Part shown: positions 1-9,600 of the stretch, piece after piece
Layout: every line of letters starts with the position of its first letter
Position numbering within the stretch: position 1 is the stretch's first letter
From: Ypsolopha sequella
Taxonomy: Eukaryota > Arthropoda > Insecta > Lepidoptera > Ypsolophidae
Reading direction: 5' to 3'
Length of the DNA: 64,000 nucleotides
Assembly (NCBI GenBank): GCA_934047225.1
Contig: OW203992.1
Coordinates: forward strand, 7,367,501-7,431,500
Notes under the pieces: generated by a model
What the model was told of the DNA's origin: nothing
Database searches by the model: none
What the model saw: only the letters and a program-made list of their open reading frames with translations
Program-made: the position numbers and the translations under genes

Positions 1-167
1 TTTTATGTGGCGGTCGCTCAGTGGCAGAATACTGGCATCTCAACTTAAGATCCAAGTTCGATCTGCGGTCGGGCTCGCACCAATGAGTTTTTCGGAATTT
101 ATGTGCATTGTATTTGAGTTATGTCGTAAAAAGTGTGTATTTGTGTGTGAAAATTGTTTCAGATGGC
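1..167 (+). mobile_element. tRNA-derived SINE, 5' part (split by the LTR element)
   Basis: The head looks like a degenerate tRNA gene, with an A-box-like 'gctcagtggcagaata' and a B-box-like 'aagttcgatctgc'. The body that follows ('caccaatgagtttttcggaa') occurs again at 8450-8475. The SINE is interrupted at 167 by the LTR retrotransposon and resumes at 4080. This is a SINE and not a functional tRNA, because the T-arm is mismatched and the body continues well past it. Confidence 0.7.
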
Positions 168-303
168 TGTCGTATACTCGTATTTATGGTAAATTGTCAG
201 TTTGATTAGATGTCACTCATTGTCATTACCACAATTACATTACTAGGATTTTAGCACAATAAAGCCTACATAATTCAGGTTGTAATATTACTCATTCTCC
301 ACA
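168..303 (+). repeat. Left LTR (136 bp)
   Basis: It starts 'tgtcgtatac', ends 'ttctccaca' and is identical to 3944-4079. It contains a polyadenylation signal AATAAA at 258-263 and an arthropod initiator-like TCAGT near 196-200. The segment 248-263 is exactly complementary to 305-320 just downstream of the LTR. Confidence 0.95.
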
Positions 304-304
304 A

Positions 305-320
305 TTTATTGTGCTAAAAT
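305..320 (+). promoter_or_regulatory. Putative self-primer binding site of the LTR element
   Basis: The 16 nt here ('tttattgtgctaaaat') are the exact reverse complement of 248-263 inside the LTR ('attttagcacaataaa'). They lie one base after the LTR end, where a primer binding site belongs. In Tf1/sushi-type elements the 5' end of the transcript folds back onto such a site and primes minus-strand synthesis. The gag-pol ATG (319-321) overlaps the site. A translational hairpin is the alternative reading. Confidence 0.6.
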
Positions 321-3300
321 GGACAAATACCTTCGTCCTCAAATATTCGACGAAGACCCGTCATCAAATATTGATCATACCCCGGAGTGGAAACATTGGA
401 AAAAGACATTTGAAAATTTTCTGAAAGTTGTCTCCTCGGAAGGCAAACCACTATCGGAGGAAACGAAATATCAATTATTGGTAAACCACTTATCACCAAC
501 AGTGTATACTTACATCGAAAGCTGTAAGGATTATCAAAAATCTCTAAATAAGCTAGAAGGGTTATATGTAAAGCAACCAAATGAAATCTTCTCTAGACAT
601 AAACTAACAAAAAGAACCCAGCAACCTGGTGAGTCAATTGACCAGTACCTACAAGCGCTCAAGCTCCTTGCTAAAAACTGCAACTTTAAGGAAGTCTCTG
701 CCGAACAACATGAAAACGAATTTGTACGTGATGTATTCATCGCCGGGATTTACTCCCCCTCTGTGCGCGAGCGGCTTCTCGAACACTCCTCTCTTACCCT
801 AGATGATGCTCAAAACAAAGCACGTTCTCTGGAAGAAGCGCACTTTAATAATGAAGAATACCAACAATCAGGCAGTAGCAACACTACCACACCAATAAAT
901 GCGGTTTCTACAAGTCAAAGGCGAAATTATATAAATAAGAAGAATGCAAACGAGCTATGTTATTATTGCGGCAATAAAAAACACCTACGCATGAACTGTC
1001 CTGCCGTTAGCGCTACCTGTCTATCCTGCGGCAAAAGAGGACACTTCGCTAAGGTATGCAGAGGAAAACAATACAATGCTTTCCTTGACGTCGATGAAAA
1101 TAATGATTTTAAAGAAGTAGAAATTCAAAAATCGTCTTGTGTAACCGCTGCCACTGCGGACTTCAGTAAAGCTACGATCACGATAACTATTAACGGGAAA
1201 TTGACAGCAAAAGCACTTGTTGATACCGGAAGTACTGCTAGCTTCATAAATAGCAGTCTTGTAAACCAATATTACATTGAAAAACAACCATGTAGACAAG
1301 AAGTCACTATGGCAGCATCAAATCTCTCATCAAAAGTAAATGGACTTTGCCATTTGGACATCAGTGTACAAGGACAAAAATTCAAAGCTAATTTATTAGT
1401 TCTAGATGGGCTATGTACAGATGTTATATTGGGCCACGATATCTTAAAAAAGCATGAAACTCTTGAAATGTACTTCGGTGGGCCTCGAGAACCATTGAAG
1501 CTATGTGCTTTAACTCAAGCTTCCATAGAGCCAGTGAGTCTCTTTTCAAATATGCTTCCTGGAAGACCGGTTACTACAAAATCACGGAAGTTTTCAAGTG
1601 ATGATATAGAGTTTATAAGAAGCGAAATAAAAAATCTCCTCTCCGATGAAATAATTGAACCCAGCTCATCTCCATGGCGAGCACAAGTTCTGGTTGTCTC
1701 GAACGATAATCATAAGAAAAGAATGTGCATCGATTACTCTCAAACCATCAACCGCTTCACTCAACTTGATGCGTATCCCCTACCGAGCATTGAAGACATT
1801 GTAACAAAGGTTGCCAAATATTGCGTTTTCAGTAAGATTGATTTGAAGAGCGCCTATCATCAAATTGCTATTAAAGACTCAGAAAAGACTTATACAGCCT
1901 TTGAAGCAGACGGCAACTTATACCAATTTAGAAGAATACCATTTGGAGTAACAAATGTCGTCGCAGCCTTTCAACGCGCTATCAATGAGATAATCAAGAA
2001 AGAGAATTTACAAGGAGTGTATGCATATCTAGATGATATTACACTGTGCGCCAAAGACAAGACAGATCATGACCAAAAACTGCAATTATTTCTTGAAATT
2101 GCTTCTCGCTACAACTTAACTTTAAACCTAGACAAGAGTGAGTTCTGCAAAACTGAGATAAACATACTAGGCTATAACATAAGCCAAGGCATAATTAAGC
2201 CAGATCCTGAACGCCTTAGGCCACTCTCAGAATTGCCATTACCGACAGATTCTGCTTCACTTCACCGAGCTCTTGGGTTTTTTGCTCATTATTCAAAATT
2301 CATTCCAAGGTTTTCTGATAAATTGCAACCGCTAGTCATAACTGAGTCATTCCCCTTGACAGAAAATGCGATAAACGCATTTAATAACCTTAAAGAAGAA
2401 ATAGCAAAGTCATTAATTCACGCCATTGATGATAAAATTCAATTTACTGTTGAAACTGATGCCTCAGACCATTCTATAGCTGGAATTTTGTCACAAGAAG
2501 GCCGACCTGTTGCATTCTTCTCAAGAACTTTGACAAACACCGAACGTAACCATTCTGCTATCGAAAAAGAAGCCTGTGCAATTGTTGAAAGCCTTAGAAA
2601 ATGGCGTCAATTTCTAATCGGCAGGCCTTTTCAACTGATTACAGATCAAAAATCTGTATCATTTATGTTTGATCAAACTCACTCCAGTAAAATCAAGAAC
2701 GACAAGATCCAAAGATGGCGATTAGAATTGTCAAATTATTCTTATGATATAGTATACCGCCCAGGAAAAGAGAACATTGTAGCAGATACACTGTCACGGG
2801 CCAACATCGTGGCATCTTCGGCTACTGTCGATAAATTAGCCGAAATCCACAGAACTTTATGTCACCCAGGTATTACGAGAATGATCCATTGGGTGCGCAG
2901 CAAGAACCTTCCATACTCTATTGAAGAGGTCAAGAAGATGATATCAAGGTGTAAAATATGTGCAGAAATAAAACCCAGATTCACACAAACCCGTGGAACC
3001 CTGATTAAAGCAACTTCTCCTATGGAAAGAATATCGATAGATTTCAAAGGTCCACTGCCAAGCAAAGGATCCCCTAACCGATATATACTGACAATCATAG
3101 ACGAATATTCAAGATTTCCATTTGCCTATGCATGTCCTGATCTTACTACAAACACTGTGAAAAATAAATTACAAGAACTCTTTTCGATATTCGGTATGCC
3201 TTCTTACGTACACTCTGATCGAGGTACCGCTTTTCTTGCTAATGACTTGAAAGAATTTCTTCATGATAAAGGAATAGCTACAAGTTATACAATTCCATAC

Positions 3301-3900
3301 AATCCACAAGGAAATGGACAAACTGAAAGATACAATGGCATTATATGGAGGGCTATTCAACTAGCATTAAAAAGCCACAACCTTCCAATAGAAAAATGGG
3401 AAAACGTTCTATCTCAAGCACTCCATAGCATCCGTTCCCTCTTGTGTACCGCAACCAACTGTACACCACATGAGAGAATGTTTACACATCCACGCAGATC
3501 ATCCAACGGACAATCGATGCCGACATGGTTAACAGGTCCAAAAAGAGCGCTGATGCGCAACCACACTCGGACAAGTAAATACGACCCAATCGTAGAGGAA
3601 GTGGATCTGATAGAGACGAACCCGTTTCATTCCCTAGTACGAACATCAAATGGACGAGAAGTTGTTGTATCAAACCGACATTTAGCACCCACTGGTGAAT
3701 ATGGAGTGAACGACACTGAAGAAGAACTGACTTATTCTGGACATGACAATGTTATCGCAGAGCCACTGCCTGGCACTAATACCGTGGAGCCACTGCCTAG
3801 CACTAGTACCACAGAACCTGAATCAGGTCCAGAGACGCGTCGTTCCGGAAGGCAGTGCCGTCCATCCCAGCGCATGTTAGACTATGTGCTAGATAAATAA
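319..3900 (+). CDS. Gag-Pol polyprotein of the LTR retrotransposon
   Basis: A single 1193-codon frame encodes all retrotransposon functions. The order is: gag region; two CCHC zinc knuckles (first cysteines near residues 214 and 234, spacing CX2CX4HX4C); aspartic protease with DTGS near 302; reverse transcriptase with the catalytic box YLDD at 570-573; RNase H with TDAS near 712; and integrase with an HHCC zinc site starting near 844 and DDE residues near 908, 968 and 1002. The acidic, Pro/Thr-rich C-terminus has no chromodomain that I can see. Gag and pol are fused without a frameshift. No stop or frameshift is present, so the copy may be active. Assignment to Ty3/gypsy rests on the RT-RH-IN order; the exact clade is not resolved. 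Confidence 0.95.
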   Translation: MDKYLRPQIFDEDPSSNIDHTPEWKHWKKTFENFLKVVSSEGKPLSEETKYQLLVNHLSPTVYTYIESCKDYQKSLNKLEGLYVKQPNEIFSRHKLTKRTQQPGESIDQYLQALKLLAKNCNFKEVSAEQHENEFVRDVFIAGIYSPSVRERLLEHSSLTLDDAQNKARSLEEAHFNNEEYQQSGSSNTTTPINAVSTSQRRNYINKKNANELCYYCGNKKHLRMNCPAVSATCLSCGKRGHFAKVCRGKQYNAFLDVDENNDFKEVEIQKSSCVTAATADFSKATITITINGKLTAKALVDTGSTASFINSSLVNQYYIEKQPCRQEVTMAASNLSSKVNGLCHLDISVQGQKFKANLLVLDGLCTDVILGHDILKKHETLEMYFGGPREPLKLCALTQASIEPVSLFSNMLPGRPVTTKSRKFSSDDIEFIRSEIKNLLSDEIIEPSSSPWRAQVLVVSNDNHKKRMCIDYSQTINRFTQLDAYPLPSIEDIVTKVAKYCVFSKIDLKSAYHQIAIKDSEKTYTAFEADGNLYQFRRIPFGVTNVVAAFQRAINEIIKKENLQGVYAYLDDITLCAKDKTDHDQKLQLFLEIASRYNLTLNLDKSEFCKTEINILGYNISQGIIKPDPERLRPLSELPLPTDSASLHRALGFFAHYSKFIPRFSDKLQPLVITESFPLTENAINAFNNLKEEIAKSLIHAIDDKIQFTVETDASDHSIAGILSQEGRPVAFFSRTLTNTERNHSAIEKEACAIVESLRKWRQFLIGRPFQLITDQKSVSFMFDQTHSSKIKNDKIQRWRLELSNYSYDIVYRPGKENIVADTLSRANIVASSATVDKLAEIHRTLCHPGITRMIHWVRSKNLPYSIEEVKKMISRCKICAEIKPRFTQTRGTLIKATSPMERISIDFKGPLPSKGSPNRYILTIIDEYSRFPFAYACPDLTTNTVKNKLQELFSIFGMPSYVHSDRGTAFLANDLKEFLHDKGIATSYTIPYNPQGNGQTERYNGIIWRAIQLALKSHNLPIEKWENVLSQALHSIRSLLCTATNCTPHERMFTHPRRSSNGQSMPTWLTGPKRALMRNHTRTSKYDPIVEEVDLIETNPFHSLVRTSNGREVVVSNRHLAPTGEYGVNDTEEELTYSGHDNVIAEPLPGTNTVEPLPSTSTTEPESGPETRRSGRQCRPSQRMLDYVLDK

Positions 3901-3936
3901 AAACATTAAATTAAATGTGCTCATTTTAGATACTCC

Positions 3937-3943
3937 GGGAGAA
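3937..3943 (+). promoter_or_regulatory. Polypurine tract of the LTR element
   Basis: The short purine run 'gggagaa' abuts the right LTR at 3944, the expected position of the plus-strand primer. Confidence 0.6.
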
Positions 3944-4079
3944 TGTCGTATACTCGTATTTATGGTAAATTGTCAGTTTGATTAGATGTCACTCATTGTC
4001 ATTACCACAATTACATTACTAGGATTTTAGCACAATAAAGCCTACATAATTCAGGTTGTAATATTACTCATTCTCCACA
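3944..4079 (+). repeat. Right LTR (136 bp)
   Basis: It is identical to the left LTR by base-by-base reading. It is followed by the target duplication 'atggc' at 4080-4084. Confidence 0.95.
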
Positions 4080-4215
4080 ATGGCATATAGCTGAGTCTAT
4101 TTCCGTTTTCGGGTTATTGTTTTTTTTTTATTAATATAGTTGTAGTACACCCCAACGCGGGTTTACTTGTATTGTAAATAGTAAGTAAGCTCGACCGATT
4201 GATTACTCGAAATAA
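4080..4215 (+). mobile_element. SINE 3' part with (CTTT)n tail
   Basis: This continues the SINE broken at 167. It ends in 'aaataaatattttttctttctttctttcg'-type sequence near 4195-4215. Its pre-tail 'ggcatatagctgagtcta' resembles 27526-27545, the 3' end of the LINE at 25950-27675, which also ends in CTTT repeats. This suggests the SINE borrows a LINE tail. Confidence 0.55.
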
Positions 4216-4249
4216 ATATTTTTTCTTTCTTTCTTTCGTTGGAACGTTA

Positions 4250-4330
4250 TACCGGTCGGTAAAACGCGGGTGTCCGAGTGTGGACAACCCGTTGGGAATT
4301 CATGTCGTGACGATGCTAAATATTACTAAA
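4250..4330 (+). repeat. Fragment of a dispersed repeat ('cgggtgt-cgagtgtgga' family)
   Basis: The segment 'aaacgcgggtgtccgagtg' with the following 'attcatgtcgtgacgat' recurs at about 8690-8870, 15530-15650 and 21640-21865. The family is unnamed here. Confidence 0.5.
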
Positions 4331-4678
4331 TATCGTTGAAATGTTGTCCAGGGTATCGCCGCAAGAGTGGTGGTGGAAGACCGACGTGAGCGTCGTCTGT
4401 ACCACGACGAGCCACCGACGCGCCTGCGCAGACCGCCTGACCGGGTGCCTCCGAGAGCTCACAAGAAGTAACAGCATCATTCAACGAAACCCCGTTCCAT
4501 AATTGAATTACTGACAGCACTACATATACCTATATATATTTTTCTGTGAACAGCACTATTAGCTCGTAGCTCTACTCTACTAAAAAAAAAGTTGTTTTAG
4601 TCACACATTAAGAGGGGGCCTTCCTTTTTCAACAGTTTTTGAACGAATTCACTGACGCAGACGCAATCAATAAAGCCG

Positions 4679-4828
4679 ATTCTGAAGGCTTTAATTTTAG
4701 TTTTAGTGCTGTCAAAACTAAATTTTCTTCGATGCAAATAGTCCTTAAGAGTTAGGATTAGAAGCTAAACTTCTTTGGAAAATTTTAAGCTTTGACAGCA
4801 CTAAAACTAAAATTAAAGCCTTCAGAAT
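4679..4828. repeat. Foldback (MITE-like) element, 38-bp arms
   Basis: The arms at 4679-4716 and 4791-4828 are near-perfect reverse complements (outer end 'attctgaaggctttaatttt'). The spacer is about 75 nt. No coding capacity. Confidence 0.75.
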
Positions 4829-5904
4829 TGGAATAATAATATGCAACTTTAATATGACACTCATATATTATGTTTTTTCAAACCCTTATCTTTACGTTGT
4901 AAGTAGTGTTACCTAATTGGAAAACTTTCGCTCGATAGATTTTATTTTTGAGTGTTTTTTTGGTTTTGCGTTAAACCTTTTGATTTTTATGTGTCATATT
5001 TTACTACTATCAATACGAAAATCTTGTTTATTAACCAATGTAAGTTCAAAAATTACTTAAATGCAATATTGTAATTTTAGTCGATTTTAATCTTAAAATT
5101 AGACTCGTTCTGAATCGGTTCGCTCGCATTTTGCCGCACGCGATTTTCAACTTTGTGAAAGTTAGTCTACGGGTTATAATTGCAAAGCCGCTGTGCGCCT
5201 ATGGAAGGCCTCGTCTTAACTAAAACACCAAGGAAGAAGAAGGAGAAACGTTCTTTCATCAACTTTCACTTAATTTAAATTGTCCCTAAAACAATAGATC
5301 GCAGTCCAGTTTGTGGCTTGGATCTTTCTTACAGATTAACGTCAACAATGACGTCACACGTTTGTGTTGAAGCTTGTGACAAATAAAGGATAAAAAATAA
5401 GATTAGACAGTGTTAAAAGATCAGTTAAAAACGTCCTGAATCCCATTGAAACTATGATGCTGATTCCCCAGAATCATTAGCTAATTGAAAATCATTAGCG
5501 CACGAAAACATAACTAAGGATGCCAAAACCCATTAGTTTCTGTCAGTAATTACGGAATGAGGGGTAAATGTGGAGAGGGTGAAAAAGTATCTTACATTTT
5601 TATTTGTATTCGTTTTGTGTCAATGAGCTTATAAGCTATCCTTTAAAATCAAAATAATCCAGAAGTAGTAAAGTAGCACTGAATTATAATTTAGTTTTGC
5701 ACAGGCATGTAAATTATTAACTTTTTTAAAATTTACAAAGTATTTTTATAAACTTAATTATATATTTATTTATTTAAACAAAATTCGTATCATGTACTGT
5801 CAAGTTAATTATGTAATAAATAAAGTTGTACACCCGATGATGGTCTAGTTATTAGTAGATGCTAGTGATTGTTGGCACTTGGTGGAATGTATAAAACATT
5901 GGTG
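4829..5904. other. AT-rich intergenic stretch, nothing recognised
   Basis: No open frame with recognisable homology, no tRNA and no clear element ends were seen on either strand. Confidence 0.4.
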
Positions 5905-6074
5905 GAATGTATATTGCTACATAAATTAAAAAAAACATTTAATCTAAGTAGTTCATGTACATTTATTATTTTATTACATATATTTTTATAAGATTAAAAT
6001 TTGACTTGTGAAACGTGTATTATATATACCTACTTTGCAAAATAAACTTTTTGAATTTTGAATTTTGAATTTTG
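5905..6074 (+). mobile_element. 3' tail of a truncated non-LTR element with TTGAATTTT repeats
   Basis: About 150 bp matches the reverse complement of 32796-32952, including 'tacctactttgcaaaataaa'. It ends in four direct copies of 'ttgaatttt', typical of a microsatellite-like LINE/SINE 3' terminus. Confidence 0.65.
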
Positions 6075-6436
6075 AATTGTTTTGAAAAACACTTTTACTT
6101 ATCCACATATTACTTATAACTTTATTATGCCCGACCGGTTTCGCTGTAAAGCATTTTCTAGGGCCTTTTACACATCATAACTAACAAAGAAATAATTTAC
6201 ACTACAACCATGTCTAAAATGACGTGCAATATATATATTATAAAAAAATAATATATATATATATATATTTTTTTTTTTTATTGCACGTCATTTTAGACAC
6301 GGTTGTAGTGTAAATTATTTCTTTGTTAGTTATGATGTGTAAAAGGCCCTAGAAAATGCTTTACAGCGAAACCGGTCGGGCATAATAAAGTTATAAGTAA
6401 TATGTGGATAAGTACAAGTGTTTTTTTAAAACAATT
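6075..6436. repeat. Long foldback element forming the 3' UTR of ITGB-A
   Basis: Arms of about 155 bp (6075-6229 and 6279-6436) are almost perfect inverted copies separated by an AT-rich loop of TA repeats. The right arm ends 2 nt before the ITGB-A stop codon (6439-6441, minus strand). The 3' untranslated region of that gene is therefore predicted to be this hairpin. Confidence 0.85.
6277..6282 (-). promoter_or_regulatory. Candidate polyadenylation signal of ITGB-A
   Basis: AATAAA on the minus strand about 160 nt after the stop codon, inside the loop edge of the foldback. A second minus-strand AATAAA lies near 6120 in the distal arm. Confidence 0.4.
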
Positions 6437-6438
6437 AT

Positions 6439-6659
6439 CTAGTTATTGTACACGGACCTCCGATACCTAGGGTTCATGACCTGAGTGCAAGCTGGTTTAT
6501 ACAAGGCATTGCTCTCTGCAGTCTCGAAGTCTAATTCATCCACTTCATCTTTGAACTTGTTGTACTCCCGCGTATCGTGGATGTCCACAAGGATCCTCCA
6601 AGTGATCAATATTACCAAGCCGATGAGCAGAATGACGCCGATGATTGTGTACACGACAA
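6439..6659 (-). CDS. ITGB-A exon 8: transmembrane helix and cytoplasmic tail
   Basis: The acceptor is 'ccatttcag|TT' at 6660-6662 and the exon enters in phase 1. It encodes the hydrophobic stretch VVYTIIGVILLIGLVILI followed by WR, the membrane-proximal HDTREYNKF, then NALY and NPRY, and ends at TAG (6439-6441). Confidence 0.93.
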
Positions 6660-9600
6660 CTGAAATGGAAAATAATGATCATGAAGTAGAATCTCAGACA
6701 GGCACAACCAGTTGGCCCACCATACTTGGGACCGATTGATATATATCCATTCCCAATTATGTAAAATAGACTGGTGACACTGGTGGCAGCGTCACTGGTG
6801 CGAGGGTTTCGACACCGCGCTCTGCCGCTCACCGACCCGCCTCACGGTAGGCTGAAATCAGACTGCGATGGACTTAGGGATTCATGAAAATCAACATGCT
6901 ATTCTTAAAAAAAAACATATTCGGGTTCTATACAAGACATTTTTATAAAGTTGCATTTTTCACTATACTTAATATTACCGATAACTTATTTATTTTTTGT
7001 ATGAAAAGAACTATATCAAGAGCTCTCAAAATACGGTTTGCGGATTTGAATTGTGTGATTTTTTGCTTAATTATCAGCTATTGTCGTGCTTCGATTTTCT
7101 TTCGATATTTTGTATAATAAGGTCACTCTTAAGTTGACCAAATTTGTGAAATGGTTTAGGTAAAAACTGTTTTCCATGAAACGGTAACTGTTTATTTATA
7201 GAAAAGTGTATAAACTTAGTCTTCTTTACACGAACGACGTCTGTATTTCTTTTTTTTCCATTATGGACAAAAATTATACGACTTGCTAAACTTTGCGTAA
7301 AAACGATTCACGATTTCCCATATTATGATGGTGTTTCATCAAATTTTGCTTTTTGGGCTGTAAAGAGACGTAGTTAGATGTCACTAGATAATACTTGTGA
7401 AAAAAATATGAAGAAAATGAGCTGTTGACTTCACATTCAGTCTTTACCTTTTGTATAAATCTTAAGCAAAATCCAGGCGTAAAAAGGCCCCTCAAAGAAC
7501 TTACTCCAAATATCTGCTTTCGGTGGAATATCCAAATCCTTCTGAACAATCAGACCCAATCTATTATAAATTTTCTTGTGACGGTAGACTATAGAACCCT
7601 CGGTTTTTTGTATACTGCACCAATAGAAGGTACGATACTCCTCGGCGTTTATTTCACTTTTATTTCCAAACGTGAGATCGATATCATTTCTCTGATGGTA
7701 CATTTTCCGGCAATCTACTTGCGTTTTTTTCTGTACCGTATGGGTAGAATTGTAAATACACTCCACAAAGCTTTCAAGTTCCTTGCACCTTCTCTCAGTG
7801 CAGTTTGAACAGTCATCGCAGAACTCGCCAGTGTATTGTGTGATATTTTCCGATTTGAAACATGCACATTTGCCGCAATTGCATTTTCCGAAGCCAGCAC
7901 ACACCTAATGGAAAATCATTTAGCTAGTACAGATAATAAAAAGCAGAGGTAGAGATCGTCTAAGCCCAAATGACTCGCCCCCCTTCTTAATTAGTTGATT
8001 TAGATGTGCAAGTGCAAATATTAATAACGACACTTCATCTGTGTGGGAGCATCGACTGTTTCGTAAACTATGACCTGTATGCGTACATCTCAGTGGACTA
8101 GTCGCTTGATAAATCCGACAACGCTAACTGTATAGAGCAGCGCGTGCGCATTGTATGAAACAAGACATCTGCTCTCTCGCGCGTTTCGATCAATTATGAC
8201 TAGTTCGACAACAAATCCGAAAACAACCGCTTCTTAGCAAGGATAGTGTGCAAAAAAACTGATATTTTTTTGAATAACGAATGACCAATTACAGTGGCAT
8301 TTTTATGTGCATTGCGTCCATATTTAAGATTTTTTGGTGTGCGTAAACGTGGTAGTGGGGCGAGTCATTTGGGCTTAGATGATCTCTAGCTCAAGGGTAG
8401 AACGCTGACCTCCCAATCTTGATATCCAGGTTCGATTCCCGGTCGGGCATGCACCAATGAGTTTTTCGGAATTTATGTGTAAAGTATTTGTTCTTACTTA
8501 TGTAATACTTATTCTTATTTATTTATTTATCACATTATCAAATTGTACATTCATTTAATTAAGTTATTTCACATCACTTAAACCAACACGGTTGGTGTGT
8601 GATGGATGATGAAGGTAGGTTTAGTTGATAGCTTATTAGCTGACTGACTGACCAGCTTGTCCGCAACCAATGTTTAATTGTAATAAACTTGCTGAACGGT
8701 GAAGGAAAACATCGTAAGCGTGAATTTGTGCCCGAAGTACGGCGATAGGGCTCACCATCCATCACATTGAGACGTGAAATCGTCGGTGAATCGCGGGTGT
8801 ACCGAGTGTGGATTGTGACTTGTATGTGACTTGTGACACTCGGAAAACCTCTGATAATTTTTTTATAGTACAGATTCTGAAGAGGCAGGTACAAGCGACA
8901 TGGGCTTAAGAGGCTATGCGAATTTTATTATTGTCACTGTCACTCCAAGCGAAAAATCGCGCAGTGCGAGAGGGGCGGATTCAGGGCAAAAAGGAAAAAA
9001 GTTGGTTTTATATTTTTATTAAAAAAACTAAAATAGCCAGTAAAATTTCAAATATCAAATCTCTAGATATTGTTGAAACACACCTAATAAAATATTTTTG
9101 AGTTTTGTATATGGTTTCTGTTCATCAAACGAGGAGAAAAAGTGTGTTAGAAGACCTCATTTCAACAATTATTTCTATTGAGGAAAATTCATCCAAACAT
9201 GTTTTCCAATTTCAAAACCCTAGATTATATAGTCAAAATGTATATACCAGAAATGTATTAAAATTTTCCGTGTATTTCATGAAATACGCAGAAAAGAAAC
9301 ACCCGTATTTTTTTCGCATATCGCCTTAATGATTTTGTAACGGACAGAAACTACCTTGAAAGTTCATATCCTAATGTGCATCAATTAAATCGATTTATAA
9401 TGAACAAGTTAAAGGCCCCGTACAACGCTAAATTAATATTTTATTTAATTTATATTATCAGCCTTTTATAATTTTTAAAATACAAAAAATATATGTTATA
9501 AAAGTTATAATAGAGGACATATTCTATGACATTTGTACATCTGAAAACGTTATTGAAATGACTTCTCTCGATAGAAAAAATCGCAAACTCAACTCTAAAA

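Larger units (their letters stand above)
163..4084 (+). mobile_element. Complete Ty3/gypsy-type LTR retrotransposon with 5-bp target duplication
   Basis: Two identical 136-bp LTRs (168-303 and 3944-4079) begin TG and end CA and flank one long gag-pol frame. The insertion is bounded by the perfect direct repeat 'atggc' at 163-167 and 4080-4084. Identical LTRs, an exact target duplication and an undamaged 1193-codon frame all point to a recent insertion of a possibly autonomous copy. There is no envelope gene. No tRNA-type primer site beginning TGG follows the left LTR; a self-complementary site is found instead (see 305-320). Confidence 0.95.

Noticed and set aside
3901..3943. Envelope gene downstream of gag-pol
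   Set aside because: Only 43 nt separate the stop codon from the right LTR, so there is no room for one.
6031..6079. CRISPR-like array from the repeated 'ttgaatttt' units
   Set aside because: The units are contiguous without spacers and form the tail of a non-LTR element in an animal genome.
7448..7504. Alternative donor for ITGB-A exon 7 at 7447
   Set aside because: It is in frame, but it adds 19 residues with no counterpart in integrins. The donor at 7504 is a better GTAAGT match and gives the expected ADIW-IVVY junction.
8383..8460. tRNA gene
   Set aside because: A and B boxes are present, but the arms do not pair as a cloverleaf and the body continues as a shared SINE.
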